Shown here one piece after another: positions 9,946 through 19,300 of a DNA stretch of 42,779 nt. The notes below the pieces were generated by a model. It did no database searches and was not told the DNA's origin. It saw only the letters and a list, made by a program, of their open reading frames with translations. The position numbers and the translations under genes were made by a program. Source of the DNA: DASWIG01 sp965371445 (GTDB lineage Bacteria; Acidobacteriota; Thermoanaerobaculia; Multivoradales; J023); the NCBI GenBank assembly GCA_965371445.1, contig CBDUYN010000078.1, positions 1 to 42,779 of the forward strand. The letters run 5' to 3'. Each line of letters opens with the position of its first letter. Position 1 is the stretch's first letter.

Positions 9946-12408
9946 ATGACTGAGGAAGTGCAAAAGGCCGCCGAATCCGGAGGCCGGAAGAAAACCCGTT
10001 GGGGGCGGCGGGTGCTCGCCGCCCTGGGTGTGTTGCTGGGATTGACGTTCTTGCTGGCGATCGTTTTCGGGGTGTGGTTCCGCTCCCAGCTCCGACAGAG
10101 CTTGCCGACGGCCGAAGGACGCCTGGCCGTCGCCGGGCTCACCGCGGAGGTGGACGTCGCCTTTGACGAGCTGGCCATCCCGACGATCCGCGGCGAACGG
10201 CGGCTCGACGTCGCCATGGCGACGGGCTTCTTGCACGCCCAGAACCGTTTCTTTCAGATGGACCTCCAGCGCCGCCGGGCTGCCGGAGAGCTGTCGGAGC
10301 TCTTCGGCGCCGTCGCCCTGAACGCCGACCGGCCGATTCGCGTCCATCGCCTGCGGGCGCTCTCGGCCGCGACGCTGACCCGGCTCCCGGCGTCGCAACG
10401 CGAGCTTCTCGACGCCTACGCCGCCGGCGTCAACGCCGGCCTGGAGGCCCTCGGCGCCAAGCCCTTCGAGTACATCCTGCTGCGCGGCGAGCCCCGGCCC
10501 TGGCGCCCGGAGGACAGTCTCCTGGTGACGCTCGCCATGTTCATCGAGCTCAACGACGAGAACGGAGCGAACGAGTCCGCCATCGGCGCGACGTACGACC
10601 TCTTGCCGGCCGCCCTGGCGGACTTCCTCAACAACCAGGGCACCGAATGGGACACGCCGCTCGTCGGTGAGCCGTTCGCGTCGCCGCCGGTCCCGGGACC
10701 CGACGAAGTCGACCTGCGCTCCCACAAGACGTCCTGGAAGCTCCCGGACCGGCCGAAGGATCGCCGGCCGACGAATCCGCCGCCCGTCCCCGGTAGCAAC
10801 GCCTGGGTGGTGTCGGGGGAGCATACGGTCGACGGCAAACCGTTGCTGGCCGTCGACATGCACCTCGCCCTCACGGTCCCCAACATCTGGTACCGCGCCT
10901 CTTTCGTCTGGCCGCGTACGGACGGCGGCGAGCATCGTGTCACCGGCATCACCCTCCCCGGCTTGCCGGTCATGGTGCTGGGCAGCAACGGCGACGTCGC
11001 CTGGGGATTCACCGCTCTCCTGGGCGACGTCGGCGACGTCGTCCTGCTCGAGTCCGACCCGGCCTCCGAGGACTCCTACAGAACGCCGGAGGGGCCGCGT
11101 CCGTTCGAGCGCCACCAGGAGCTCATTGCCGTCAAAGGAGGCGACGACGAGCTTCTGGAGGTCGTCTCCACGCAGTGGGGACCGGTGATCGGGAAAGATC
11201 ACCGGTCCCGGTCCCGGGTCTTCCGCTGGACGGTCTATCTGGAGGGGGGCCTGGACGTCGGCCTCGTGGGCCTGGAGACGGCTCGGAGCGTGGACGAGGC
11301 CCTCGACGTGGCCAACCGGACAGGGAGCCCGGCGCTCAACATCGTGGCTGCCGACCGCGACGGGCACATCGGCTGGAGCGTGGCCGGCCGTCTCCCCGCG
11401 CGGGTAGGCTTCGACGGGCGCCGGTCCACTTCCTGGGCCGACGGCAGCCGCCGCTGGGAGGGGCTCTTGCCCCCGGAGGAGGTGCCGCGAATCGTCGATC
11501 CGGAGTCGGGACGTCTGTGGAGCGCCAACCACCGGGCGGTCGACGGCGAGATGCTGGCCAAGCTGGGCGAGGGACGCTACGTGTTGGGGGCGCGGGCGCG
11601 GCAGATCCGGGATGCGTTGCTCGCTCTCGAAGCCGCGACGGCGAAAGACATGCTCGCCCTTCAGCTCGACGACCGGGCCCTTTTCCTGGAACGCTGGCGG
11701 GACCTGCTGCTCGGCTTCCTGACGCCGGAGGCGGTGGCGGCCGACGAGCGGCGCGCGCAGATGCGGCGCCTGGTCGAAGACGACTGGAGCGGCCATGCCT
11801 CCGTCGACTCGGTGGGGTATCGCATGGTGTCCACGTTTCGCTTCTCTCTGATCCTGAACGTGTTCCTCTCCCTGACCGAAGAGTGCGTGGAGGCCGACGA
11901 GTTTTTCGCGTGGCACTTCGACGGCTTTCAGCTCGAAGGTCCCGTCTGGCGGCTGATGACCGAGCGTCCGCCCCATCTGCTCGATCCGCGCTACGCCAGT
12001 TGGGAAGAGCTCGCGTTGACCGCCGTCGACGACACGCTCGACGACCTCTCCGGTGTCGGCCCGCTCGCCGAGCGCACCTGGGGGGAACGCAACACCACGG
12101 CGATCCACCATCCCCTGGCCATGGTGCCGGGACTCGGCGGCTGGCTCAACATGCCGCCCCGGCCGTTGCCCGGAGACGCCCACATGCCCCGGGTCCAGGA
12201 ACCGGGCTTCGGCGCCTCGCAGCGCATGGTGGTCTCGCCCGGACAGGAAGAGCACGGCATCTTCCACATGCCGGGAGGCCAGAGCGGCCATCCTTCTTCG
12301 CCCCATTACCGGGACGGTCACGAGGCCTGGGTCCGAGGCGAGGCCACGCCTTTGCTGCCCGGCCCGACGGTCAGGAGCCTGGTCCTGGTGCCGGCGTCTC
12401 CAGGCTGA
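9946..12408 (+). CDS. Penicillin-acylase-family Ntn hydrolase, membrane-anchored
   Basis: An 820-residue protein of the penicillin amidase (S45) family, which cleaves amide-linked acyl groups after self-processing. An Arg/Lys-rich start followed by a strongly hydrophobic helix (about residues 24-45) implies a signal anchor and extracytoplasmic action. Early family features include GFLHAQNRFFQMDLQRR. The autocleavage site is PGSNAWVV, with Gly283 | Ser284 as the expected scissile bond and nucleophile. Downstream are VDMHL and SANHR (Asn528), likely oxyanion or support residues. The length is normal for the alpha-spacer-beta precursor. The start has a GAGGAGA ribosome site. In pyoverdine biosynthesis the acylase PvdQ of this superfamily removes a fatty-acyl group after export, so a prodrug-deacylation or release role is plausible here beside an exporter. 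A resistance or quorum-quenching role is the alternative. Family assignment is firm; substrate unknown. Confidence 0.93.
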   Translation: MTEEVQKAAESGGRKKTRWGRRVLAALGVLLGLTFLLAIVFGVWFRSQLRQSLPTAEGRLAVAGLTAEVDVAFDELAIPTIRGERRLDVAMATGFLHAQNRFFQMDLQRRRAAGELSELFGAVALNADRPIRVHRLRALSAATLTRLPASQRELLDAYAAGVNAGLEALGAKPFEYILLRGEPRPWRPEDSLLVTLAMFIELNDENGANESAIGATYDLLPAALADFLNNQGTEWDTPLVGEPFASPPVPGPDEVDLRSHKTSWKLPDRPKDRRPTNPPPVPGSNAWVVSGEHTVDGKPLLAVDMHLALTVPNIWYRASFVWPRTDGGEHRVTGITLPGLPVMVLGSNGDVAWGFTALLGDVGDVVLLESDPASEDSYRTPEGPRPFERHQELIAVKGGDDELLEVVSTQWGPVIGKDHRSRSRVFRWTVYLEGGLDVGLVGLETARSVDEALDVANRTGSPALNIVAADRDGHIGWSVAGRLPARVGFDGRRSTSWADGSRRWEGLLPPEEVPRIVDPESGRLWSANHRAVDGEMLAKLGEGRYVLGARARQIRDALLALEAATAKDMLALQLDDRALFLERWRDLLLGFLTPEAVAADERRAQMRRLVEDDWSGHASVDSVGYRMVSTFRFSLILNVFLSLTEECVEADEFFAWHFDGFQLEGPVWRLMTERPPHLLDPRYASWEELALTAVDDTLDDLSGVGPLAERTWGERNTTAIHHPLAMVPGLGGWLNMPPRPLPGDAHMPRVQEPGFGASQRMVVSPGQEEHGIFHMPGGQSGHPSSPHYRDGHEAWVRGEATPLLPGPTVRSLVLVPASPG
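11178..11209 (+). other. Perfect 13-bp inverted repeat inside the acylase gene
   Basis: Bases 11178-11190 and 11197-11209 are exact reverse complements (GGGACCGGTGATC and its complement) around a six-base loop GGGAAA. This would form a very stable hairpin in DNA or mRNA within codons for the segment WGPVIGKDHRS. It is not followed by a T-run, so it is not an ordinary terminator. It may be a short palindromic insertion or chance in a GC-rich gene. Confidence 0.75.
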
Positions 12409-12462
12409 CGCCGTCGAGCCGGCCGGCCGAGGCCCCGGAGCGATGCGCGCGGTGGGAAGTCG

Positions 12463-12487
12463 GGAACCTTCTCCCGCTCCGGGCGTT
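12463..12487 (+). promoter_or_regulatory. ECF-sigma-type promoter (GGAAC-N16-CGTT)
   Basis: GGAAC at 12463-12467 and CGTT at 12484-12487 are separated by exactly 16 bases, the classical spacing for promoters read by extracytoplasmic-function sigma factors. The element sits directly before the sigma-factor stub, as expected for autoregulation. Transcription would begin near 12494, which favours the ATG at 12506 (with GGTGGAGAG upstream) over the one at 12488. The promoter may survive although its gene has decayed. Assignment is by motif only. Confidence 0.5.
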
Positions 12488-12505
12488 ATGACCGGTGGAG
12501 AGACG

Positions 12506-12613
12506 ATGACGGCCGTGGAGATGACCATCGAAGAGACCGGACCGCTGAGCGACGCTCAGCTCCTGGCGCGATCCCGTGCCGACGACTCGGAGGCCTTTGG
12601 CCAGCTGGTAGGC
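12506..12613 (+). pseudogene. N-terminal stub of an ECF sigma factor
   Basis: The ATG at 12506 opens a frame reading MTAVEMTIEETGPLSDAQ and then LLARSRADDSEAFGQLV. This is the typical start of sigma region 2.1 in ECF sigma factors (D-x-x-L-L-x-x-x-x-x-x-D-x-x-A-F-x-x-L-x). Similarity stops after GQLV, near 12607, where a conserved R/Y-rich stretch should follow; instead a low-complexity Arg/Gly reading runs to a stop at 12746-12748. Regions 2.2 to 4 are absent. The break looks like a deletion joining unrelated sequence. It suggests that this cluster or its neighbour once had its own ECF regulator. Confidence 0.6.
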
Positions 12614-12754
12614 GCCAGTTGCGGCGAACGAAAAGCGGCGCGAGGCGCCGGGCGCGGCTCACGGCTTGATGTCCTCTCTCATGGCGGCAGCTCGAAGCAT
12701 ACCGGCTGGGCACGTGGGGCACCACCAGGCAGACCAGGCAGGTCTTGACATGCC

Positions 12755-12986
12755 GTGAGCTCCCGGGTCGGCCGTGCCAACGGCATGGTGCAGGTCGGTT
12801 ATTCCTCGTCGATGATGGCGGCGAGCGTCGGAAAGGTCGTCGGAGTCGGCCCCGGACGGGGCATCGGTCTCTTGTTCGTCGTCCTCGGCCCTGGGGATCC
12901 TTGGCGTCACGGCAGCGGCTCTGCGCCAGCCCGGCCTGCGCCACCTGGAACGCGACCTGCCGGACGCTTTGCCCGAGACACCCTGA
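12755..12986 (+). pseudogene. Relic of an MFS exporter (internal deletion and frameshift)
   Basis: The frame from 12755 reads VGRANGMVQVG and soon after VGVGPGRGIGLLFVVLG. Both match segments of the intact exporter at 8502-9875 (RANGMVELG and GVGPGRGIGLIFVCLG), which lie about 250 residues apart there but only about 16 residues apart here. A +1 shift near 12890 then restores a plausible exporter C-terminus, LRQPGLRHLERDLPDALPE, ending with TGA at 12984-12986. The N-terminal half is absent. This is a decayed second copy with a large internal deletion. I am fairly sure of the homology because three separate pieces appear in the right order. Confidence 0.75.
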
Positions 12987-13026
12987 GGAGCCTGAGGAGC
13001 CTGAGGAGCCTGAGGAGCCTGAGGAG
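12982..13026 (+). repeat. Five tandem copies of cctgaggag
   Basis: Five exact head-to-tail copies of the 9-mer CCTGAGGAG fill 45 bp. The first copy contains the stop codon of the MFS relic. In another frame the repeat would read (Pro-Glu-Glu)5. It looks like slippage-generated expansion at the end of a decayed gene and would be length-variable between strains. Confidence 0.95.
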
Positions 13027-13164
13027 TCGAAAGCTCGATACGTTGGGCTGGCCATGATATCCTGCTTGGCCTGAGAAACGTGCCCGGCAGGGTGCACGGC
13101 AAGATGCAGTAGATCGTTCCGTTTGCCAGACCGGTTCATCACCTCTGGTGTGCACCTGCCTGAG

Positions 13165-13184
13165 GGCCTTGAAGGGGCAAGGCC
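13165..13184 (+). other. 7-bp stem-loop in the PKS upstream region
   Basis: GGCCTTG (13165-13171) pairs perfectly with CAAGGCC (13178-13184) across the loop AAGGGG. No T-run follows, so an intrinsic terminator is unlikely; it could be an mRNA leader structure or an operator half-site pair. It lies about 160 bp before the PKS start. Confidence 0.4.
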
Positions 13185-13345
13185 GAAATGAACGAACAAC
13201 AACTTGATCGGTGAGCGGTCGCCAGGGTGCCTTCACCTGGACCGTCGTAGGGACCATCGTAGGATTCTGTGATCCTGCGGTCATCTCGCGAGGGTGCCGC
13301 ACGTAGGCCGCCTTCACAGGAGAGAGAAGGATCGCAAGGAGACTC

Positions 13346-16300
13346 ATGGCTCAAGACGACACGTACACCGGCTCCGAGATCGCCATCGTCGGCATGGCTT
13401 GCCGCTTTCCCGGCGCCTCGACCCCCGAGCAGTTCTGGCGTAACCTGCGCGACGGGGTCGAGTCGCTTGTTGAGCTCACCGACGAGGAGCTGCGCGCCGC
13501 CGGGGTGCCGGCCGAGCAGATCCAGGATCCGGCCTACGTACGCCGGGTCTCGGTGGTCGACGACATTGAGGATTTCGACGCCTCGTTTTTCGGCTACACG
13601 CCGCTCGAGGCGACGATCATGGACCCCCAGCACCGCCTCTTCCTGGAATGCGCCTGGGAGGTCTTCGAGCGGGCCGGCTACGATCCCCAGGTGTCGCAGC
13701 AGCCGGTCGGCGTCTTCACCGGCGCCAAGACCAACACCTACCTCTTCAACGTCGTCGCCCACCGCGGGCGTTTCCCGTCGCTCGACAACTTCCAGATCGC
13801 GCTCGGCAACGACCTGATGGCGATGGCGACGCGGGTCTCCTACAAGCTCGACCTGCGCGGTCCGAGCTACGCCCTGCACACCGCCTGCTCGACCTCGCTG
13901 GTGACGGTACACCTGGCCTGTCAGAGCCTGCTGCTCGACGAGTGCGTGATGGCGGTGGCCGGCGGCGCGGCGGTCAACGTGCCGCAACGCCGCGGCTATC
14001 TCTACCAGGCGGGAGGGATCCTCTCGCCCGACGGCAGCAGCCGCACCTTCGACGAGCAGTCGGCGGGGTCGAGCTTCGGCAACGGCTGTGGCGCGGTGCT
14101 TTTGAAGCGCCTCGACGAGGCGCTCGCCGACGGCGACCACGTCCACGCGGTGATCCGCGGCTCGGCGACCAACAACGACGGCGCTCGCAAGGCGAGCTTC
14201 ACGGCGCCGGGCGTCGAGGGCCAGACCGCCGTCCTCCTCGAAGCGATGGCGGTGGCCGGGGTCGAGGCCGACGACATCTCCTACCTGGAGGCCCACGGCA
14301 CCGCCACCGAGCTCGGCGACTCGATCGAGGTCCTGGCCTTGAAAGACGCCTTCCGCGCGTCTACCGAGGGCCACGTCAAGGGGGGGAGACACTGCGCGCT
14401 CGGCTCGGTGAAGACTAACCTCGGCCACCTCGAGACCGCCGCCGGCATCGCCGGCCTGATCAAGACGGCCCTCGCCTTGGAGCATCGCGAGATCCCGCCG
14501 AGCCTGCACTTCGAGAAGCCCAACCCCAAGCTCGGACTGGAGTCGAGCCCCTTCGTCGTTCACGCCGAGCTCACGGCCTGGCCGGCGGGGGAGAACGGCA
14601 AGAAACGGATTGCCGGAGTGAGCTCTTTCGGCATCGGCTCGACCAACGCCCACGTGATCCTCGAGGAGGCGACGGCGGCGACGGCGAGCGCCTCGCGGCC
14701 CTTCCAGCTCCTCCTTCTTTCGGCGCGTTCGGCAGCGGCTCTGGAGGTCCAGACGCGAAACCTCGCCGCTCACCTCGAAGAGCATCCGGCGGACCTCGCC
14801 GACGTCGCCTACACCCTCCAGGTGGGACGAAGGGGGTTCGAGCACCGCCGGGCGCTGATCTGCCGCAGCACGGACGACGCGCTCGCCGTCCTGAGCGGCG
14901 ACGCCGCCGAGCGCGGCTTCACCAGCGAGCTCAAGAGCGCCGCGTCCGGCGTCGCCTTCCTCTTCCCGGGGCTCGGCGAGCACCACGTCGACATGGGGCT
15001 CGGCCTCTACCGTTCGGAAGAGGTCTTCCGGCGCCAGCTGGACCGCTGTGTGGAGCTGCTGAAGGCCCCCCTGGGCCTCGACCTGCGCGACGTTCTCTAT
15101 CCCCGCGGCACCGACGCCGAGGAGCAACGCCGCGGCGGCGGGCCGGACCTGCGGCGGATGCTCGGGCGTTCACCCGCCGCCAGCGCGCCGGCTTCCCGGC
15201 TCGACGAGACCTGGCTCGCCCAGCCGGCTCTTTTCGCGCTCGAGATCGCCCTGGCGAAGCTCTGGGAATCCTGGGGCATCCGGCCGCGGGTCCTGGTGGG
15301 GTACAGCCTGGGCGAATACGTCGCCGCCTGCCTCGCCGGGGTCCTGGAGCTCGAGGACGCGCTCCAGCTGGTGGCGTACCGAGCGCGCAAGATCCATCAG
15401 GTCGAGCCCGGCGCCATGCTCGCCGTGCCGTTCTCCGAAGAGGAGCTGCTGCCGCGGCTCCAAGAGCACGGCCTCTGCCTGGCGGCGGTCAACGGTCCGG
15501 CGGCGACGGTGGCGGCGGGACCGGTGGCGGCAGTCGAAGAGCTCACGGCGCGTCTCGCCGAAGAGGAGGTCGTCTGCCGGCGCCTCACCACCTCCCACGC
15601 CTTCCACTCGCGGATGCTCGATCCTTTGGCCGACGAGCTGACCGACTTTGTCCGCGGCCTGCGGCTTTCGGCCCCCGAGACCCCCTACCTCTCCAACGTC
15701 ACCGGCACCTGGATCACGGCCGAGGAGGCCACCGATCCCGGCTACTGGGCGCGCCACATGTGCCAGCCGGTCCGCTTCTCGGACGCGGCGAGCACGCTCT
15801 TGGCGGAGCCGGGCCGGGTCACCCTCGAAGTCGGGCCAGGCCTGAGCCTGACTTCCGCCGTCAAGCAGCACCCCGACTGCGGCGCCGACGCCGCGCGCCT
15901 CGCCCTGACCACGCTTCCCGGCGCTTTTGACCGCCGGCCCGAGGCGGAGGCGATGCTCTCCACCCTAGGCAAGCTCTGGCTGGCCGGCACGCCGGTCGAC
16001 TGGAAAGGCTTCTACGGCGACGAGACGCGGCAGCGCGTCCCCTTGCCCACCTATCCCTTCGAGCGCCAACGGCATTGGCTCGAGGTCGACGTCGAAGCGA
16101 TCGAAGCCGGCCGGCCTGCTGGCGAGCCCCGGCGCGTCACCCTCGACAAGCAGGACGACCTCGCCGACTGGTTCTACGAGCCGGTGTGGCGCCCGGCGCC
16201 GCGCGCCGAGGAAGCCGAGGACGCCGAGCCGCAACCGGCCGCTTGCCGGCTGGTCTTCCGCGATGCCGGCGGCCTGGGCGCCCGCCTCGCCGAACAGCTC

Positions 16301-19300
16301 CGGGAGACCGGCGACGACGTCGTCACAGTCACGCCCGGGGAGGCCTTCGCGGCACTGTCCCCCTCGGGGGATCAAGGGGGGGAGACACTGGGCGACGGCG
16401 CGTTTTCGATCGATCCGTCCCGCCCGGAGGACTACGTGGCGCTGCTCGCCGAAATCGGCCGCCGGGAGCTTCCCTTAACGGGCGTCGCCCACCTGTGGAG
16501 CGTCGGCGGCGACCAGGCGGGATTCGCGGCGCTCCAGGAGCGGGGCTTTTACAGCCTGCTCTTCCTCGCCCAGGCTCTGGGACGGAGCCACCGCGACGCG
16601 CCGGTCGAGATCGTCGCCGTCACCAGCGGCGTCCATCGCATCGACGGCGGCGAGGCGCTTTGTCCCGACAAAGCCACCCTTCTGGGCCCGACGCGGGTGA
16701 TCCCGCAGGAGATGGCGGGCCTTCTCTGCCGCGCGGTCGACGTCGTCGTGCCCGAGGTCAAGAGCGCCGCCGAGGACGAGCTCGCCGCCGCCCTCCGGGC
16801 CGAGCTCGCCGCCGGTGGCGACGAGCCGGTCGTCGCCTGGCGCGACGGCGAGCGCTTCGTCCAGGGCTTCGAGGCCCGGCGCCTGGAGGCGGCCGAAGGG
16901 GCGGCGTCGCGATTGCGCGAGGAGGGGGTCTATCTGCTCACCGGCGGCCTCGGCGGCCTCGGCCTGGTGATCGCCGAGCACCTGGCGAAGACGGTCAAGG
17001 CACGGCTCGTGCTCACCGGACGCTCGGCCGTTCCCGGGCGCGAGGGCTGGGACGCGTGGCTCGAAAGCCACGGCGAGGACGAGCCGACGAGCCGCAAGAT
17101 CGCGCGGCTCCGTGCCCTGGAGGAGCACGGCGCCGAGGTCCTACCGCTCGCTGCCGACGCCGCCGACGCCGCGGCGATGACCGCGGTGGTCGCGGCGGCG
17201 CGCGAGCGCTTCGGCACGATCCACGGCGTGATCCATCTGGCCGGCGTGCCCGGCGGCGGCATCCTCCAGCTCAAGACGCGCCAGGCGGCCGAGCGCATCC
17301 TGGCGCCGAAGGTGGGTGGTGCGCGGGTCCTGGACGAGCTCTTCCGCGACGCGGACCTCGACTTCCTGATGATCTTCTCGTCGATCGCCTCGATCCTCGG
17401 GGAGTTTGGCCAGATCGACTACTGCGGCGCCAACGCCTTCCTCGACGCCTACGCCTGGAGCGCGGCCGAGCGCGGCGGCGCGCCGGTGGTGACCGTCGAC
17501 TGGGACATCTGGCGCGAGGTCGGCCTGGCGCTCCACGCCGAGGTGCCCGAGCACCTGCGGCCGTGGCGCGAGGAGATGTTGGAGAAAGCCATTCTGTCGC
17601 GCGAGGGCGTCGAGGCTTTCGACCGCATCCTGGCGAGCGGCCTCACCCAGGTCGTGGTCTCGACCCAGGACCTGGCCGGCCGTATCGAGCTCGGCAAGTC
17701 GTTTACCGGCGAGAATTTCCTCGCCCAGCTGGGACTTGCCGGCGGCAAGCCGTCCCCCGCTCCGGCACCGGCGGGGAGGCCGCAGAGCGTCTTGGGCACC
17801 GATTTCGTGGCCGCCGGGGGCTCGATCGAGCGCCGTCTCGCCGAGATCTGGCAACGCGTCCTGGGGATCGAGAAAGTCGGCGTCAACGACAACTTCTTCG
17901 ATCTTGGGGGCAACTCCCTGATCGGCCTGCAACTGGTCACGGAGATCGGACGCGAGCTCGGGATCGAGGTCGTTCCGGTGACGCTTTTCGAATCACCGAC
18001 CGTGGCTTCGCTGGCCCGCCAGTTGGCGCCCGCAAAGGAGGAGGAGGAGCGCCCGGTGCTGCGCGCCGCGACCGACGGCGGTCACGACATCGCGCTGGTC
18101 GCCATGACCGGCCGCTTCCCGGGCGCCCGCAACGTCGAGGAGCTGTGGGAAAACCTGCGCCAGGGCGTCGAGTCGATCTCCTTCCTCGACGAGGAGGAGC
18201 TGATCGCGGCCGGCGTCGACGCCGAGTTGGTGCGCGGTCCCCGCTACGTCAAGGCGGCCTCGGCCATCGACGGCATCGATTTGTTCGACGCCCAGCTCTT
18301 CGGCTACTCGCCGCGCGAGGCCGAGGTCATGGACCCCCAGCACCGCCTCTTCCTCGAATGCGCCTGGGAGGTCTTGGAGAAAGCCGGCTACGACCCGGCG
18401 CGCTACCCGGGCTCGATCGGTGTCTTCGCGGGCTGCAACCTGAGCACCTACCTGCTCAAGCTCTACGCCGATCCGCGGGCGCGCGCCTCGGTCAACATGC
18501 TGCAGGCGATCCTCGGCAACGACAAGGACTCGCTGACCACCACCCTTTCCTACAAGCTCGACCTGCGCGGCCCGTCGGTCGCGGTACAGACGTTTTGCTC
18601 GACGTCGCTCGTCGCCGTCCACATGGCCTGTCAGAGCCTGCGGCAGGGGGAATGCGACATGGCGCTCGCCGGCGGGGTGCGCGTCGTGGTGCCCGACCGG
18701 GTGGGCTACCTCTACGAGGAGGGGGGCATCGCGCCGCCCGACGGGCACTCGCGCTCCTTTGACGCCGGCGCCAACGGGAGCGTGCTGGGCCAGGGGGTAG
18801 GGATCGTCGCCCTGATGCGGCGCGCCGACGCCGAGGCCGAGGGGGCTCCGATCCTCGCCATCTTGAAGGGCTCGGCGATCAACAACGACGGCTCGATGAA
18901 GGCCGGTTACACGGCACCGTCGGTCGCCGGCCAGTCGAAGGCGGTGACGATGGCGCTGGAAGACGCCGGGGTCGATCCCGAGACGATCAGCTACGTCGAG
19001 GCCCACGGCAGCGCCACCGAGCTCGGCGACCCCATTGAGGTGACGGCGCTCACCGCCGCCTGGCGGCGCTTCACCGACAAGCGGGGGTTCTGCTCGATCG
19101 GCTCGGTGAAGTCGAACTTCGGCCACCTCGACCGCGCCGCCGGGGTGGCGGGCCTGATCAAGACCGTCCTCGCCCTGGAGCACGGCGAGATCCCGCCGAC
19201 GATCAACTTCGAGCGGCCCAATTCGCAGATCGACTTCGCGTCGAGCCCGTTCGTCGTCGCCGACCGGCTGCGCGAATGGACCTCCAACGGCGCGCCGCGG

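Larger units (their letters stand above)
12409..13345. other. 937-bp gene-poor region with gene relics
   Basis: No intact gene is supported here on either strand. From left to right it holds an ECF-type promoter, an ECF sigma-factor stub, about 140 bp with nothing recognisable, a relic of an MFS exporter, a 9-bp tandem repeat, a 7-bp hairpin, and the leader of the PKS gene, which ends in an AAGGAG ribosome site six bases before the ATG at 13346. The region separates the left-hand NRPS/export block from the right-hand PKS/NRPS block, so a promoter for the latter is expected here. I see no convincing -35/-10 pair close to the PKS start. Confidence 0.7.

Noticed and set aside
2487..10217. Very long minus-strand open frame of about 2,576 codons (and similar ones at 17993-20095, 23913-27221, 33060-35693, 37117-40743)
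   Set aside because: It lies antisense to NRPS/PKS genes with clear domains and reads as low-complexity Arg/His/Gln-rich sequence with no recognisable family: a GC-bias shadow.
12659..12748. Short minus-strand peptide frame with CPTC near the sigma stub
   Set aside because: Considered as a small zinc-binding protein, but it has no ribosome site in view, is only ~30 residues and matches nothing I recognise.
12755..13057. A 100-codon small protein with a Ser-Leu-Arg repeat tail
   Set aside because: Its first half matches fragments of an MFS exporter and its second half is frameshifted relic plus tandem repeat, so it is decay, not a new gene.
13251..13280. AGGAT-N6-ATCCT inverted repeat before the PKS as an operator
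   Set aside because: Only a 5-bp stem; such repeats are expected by chance in this GC-rich leader.
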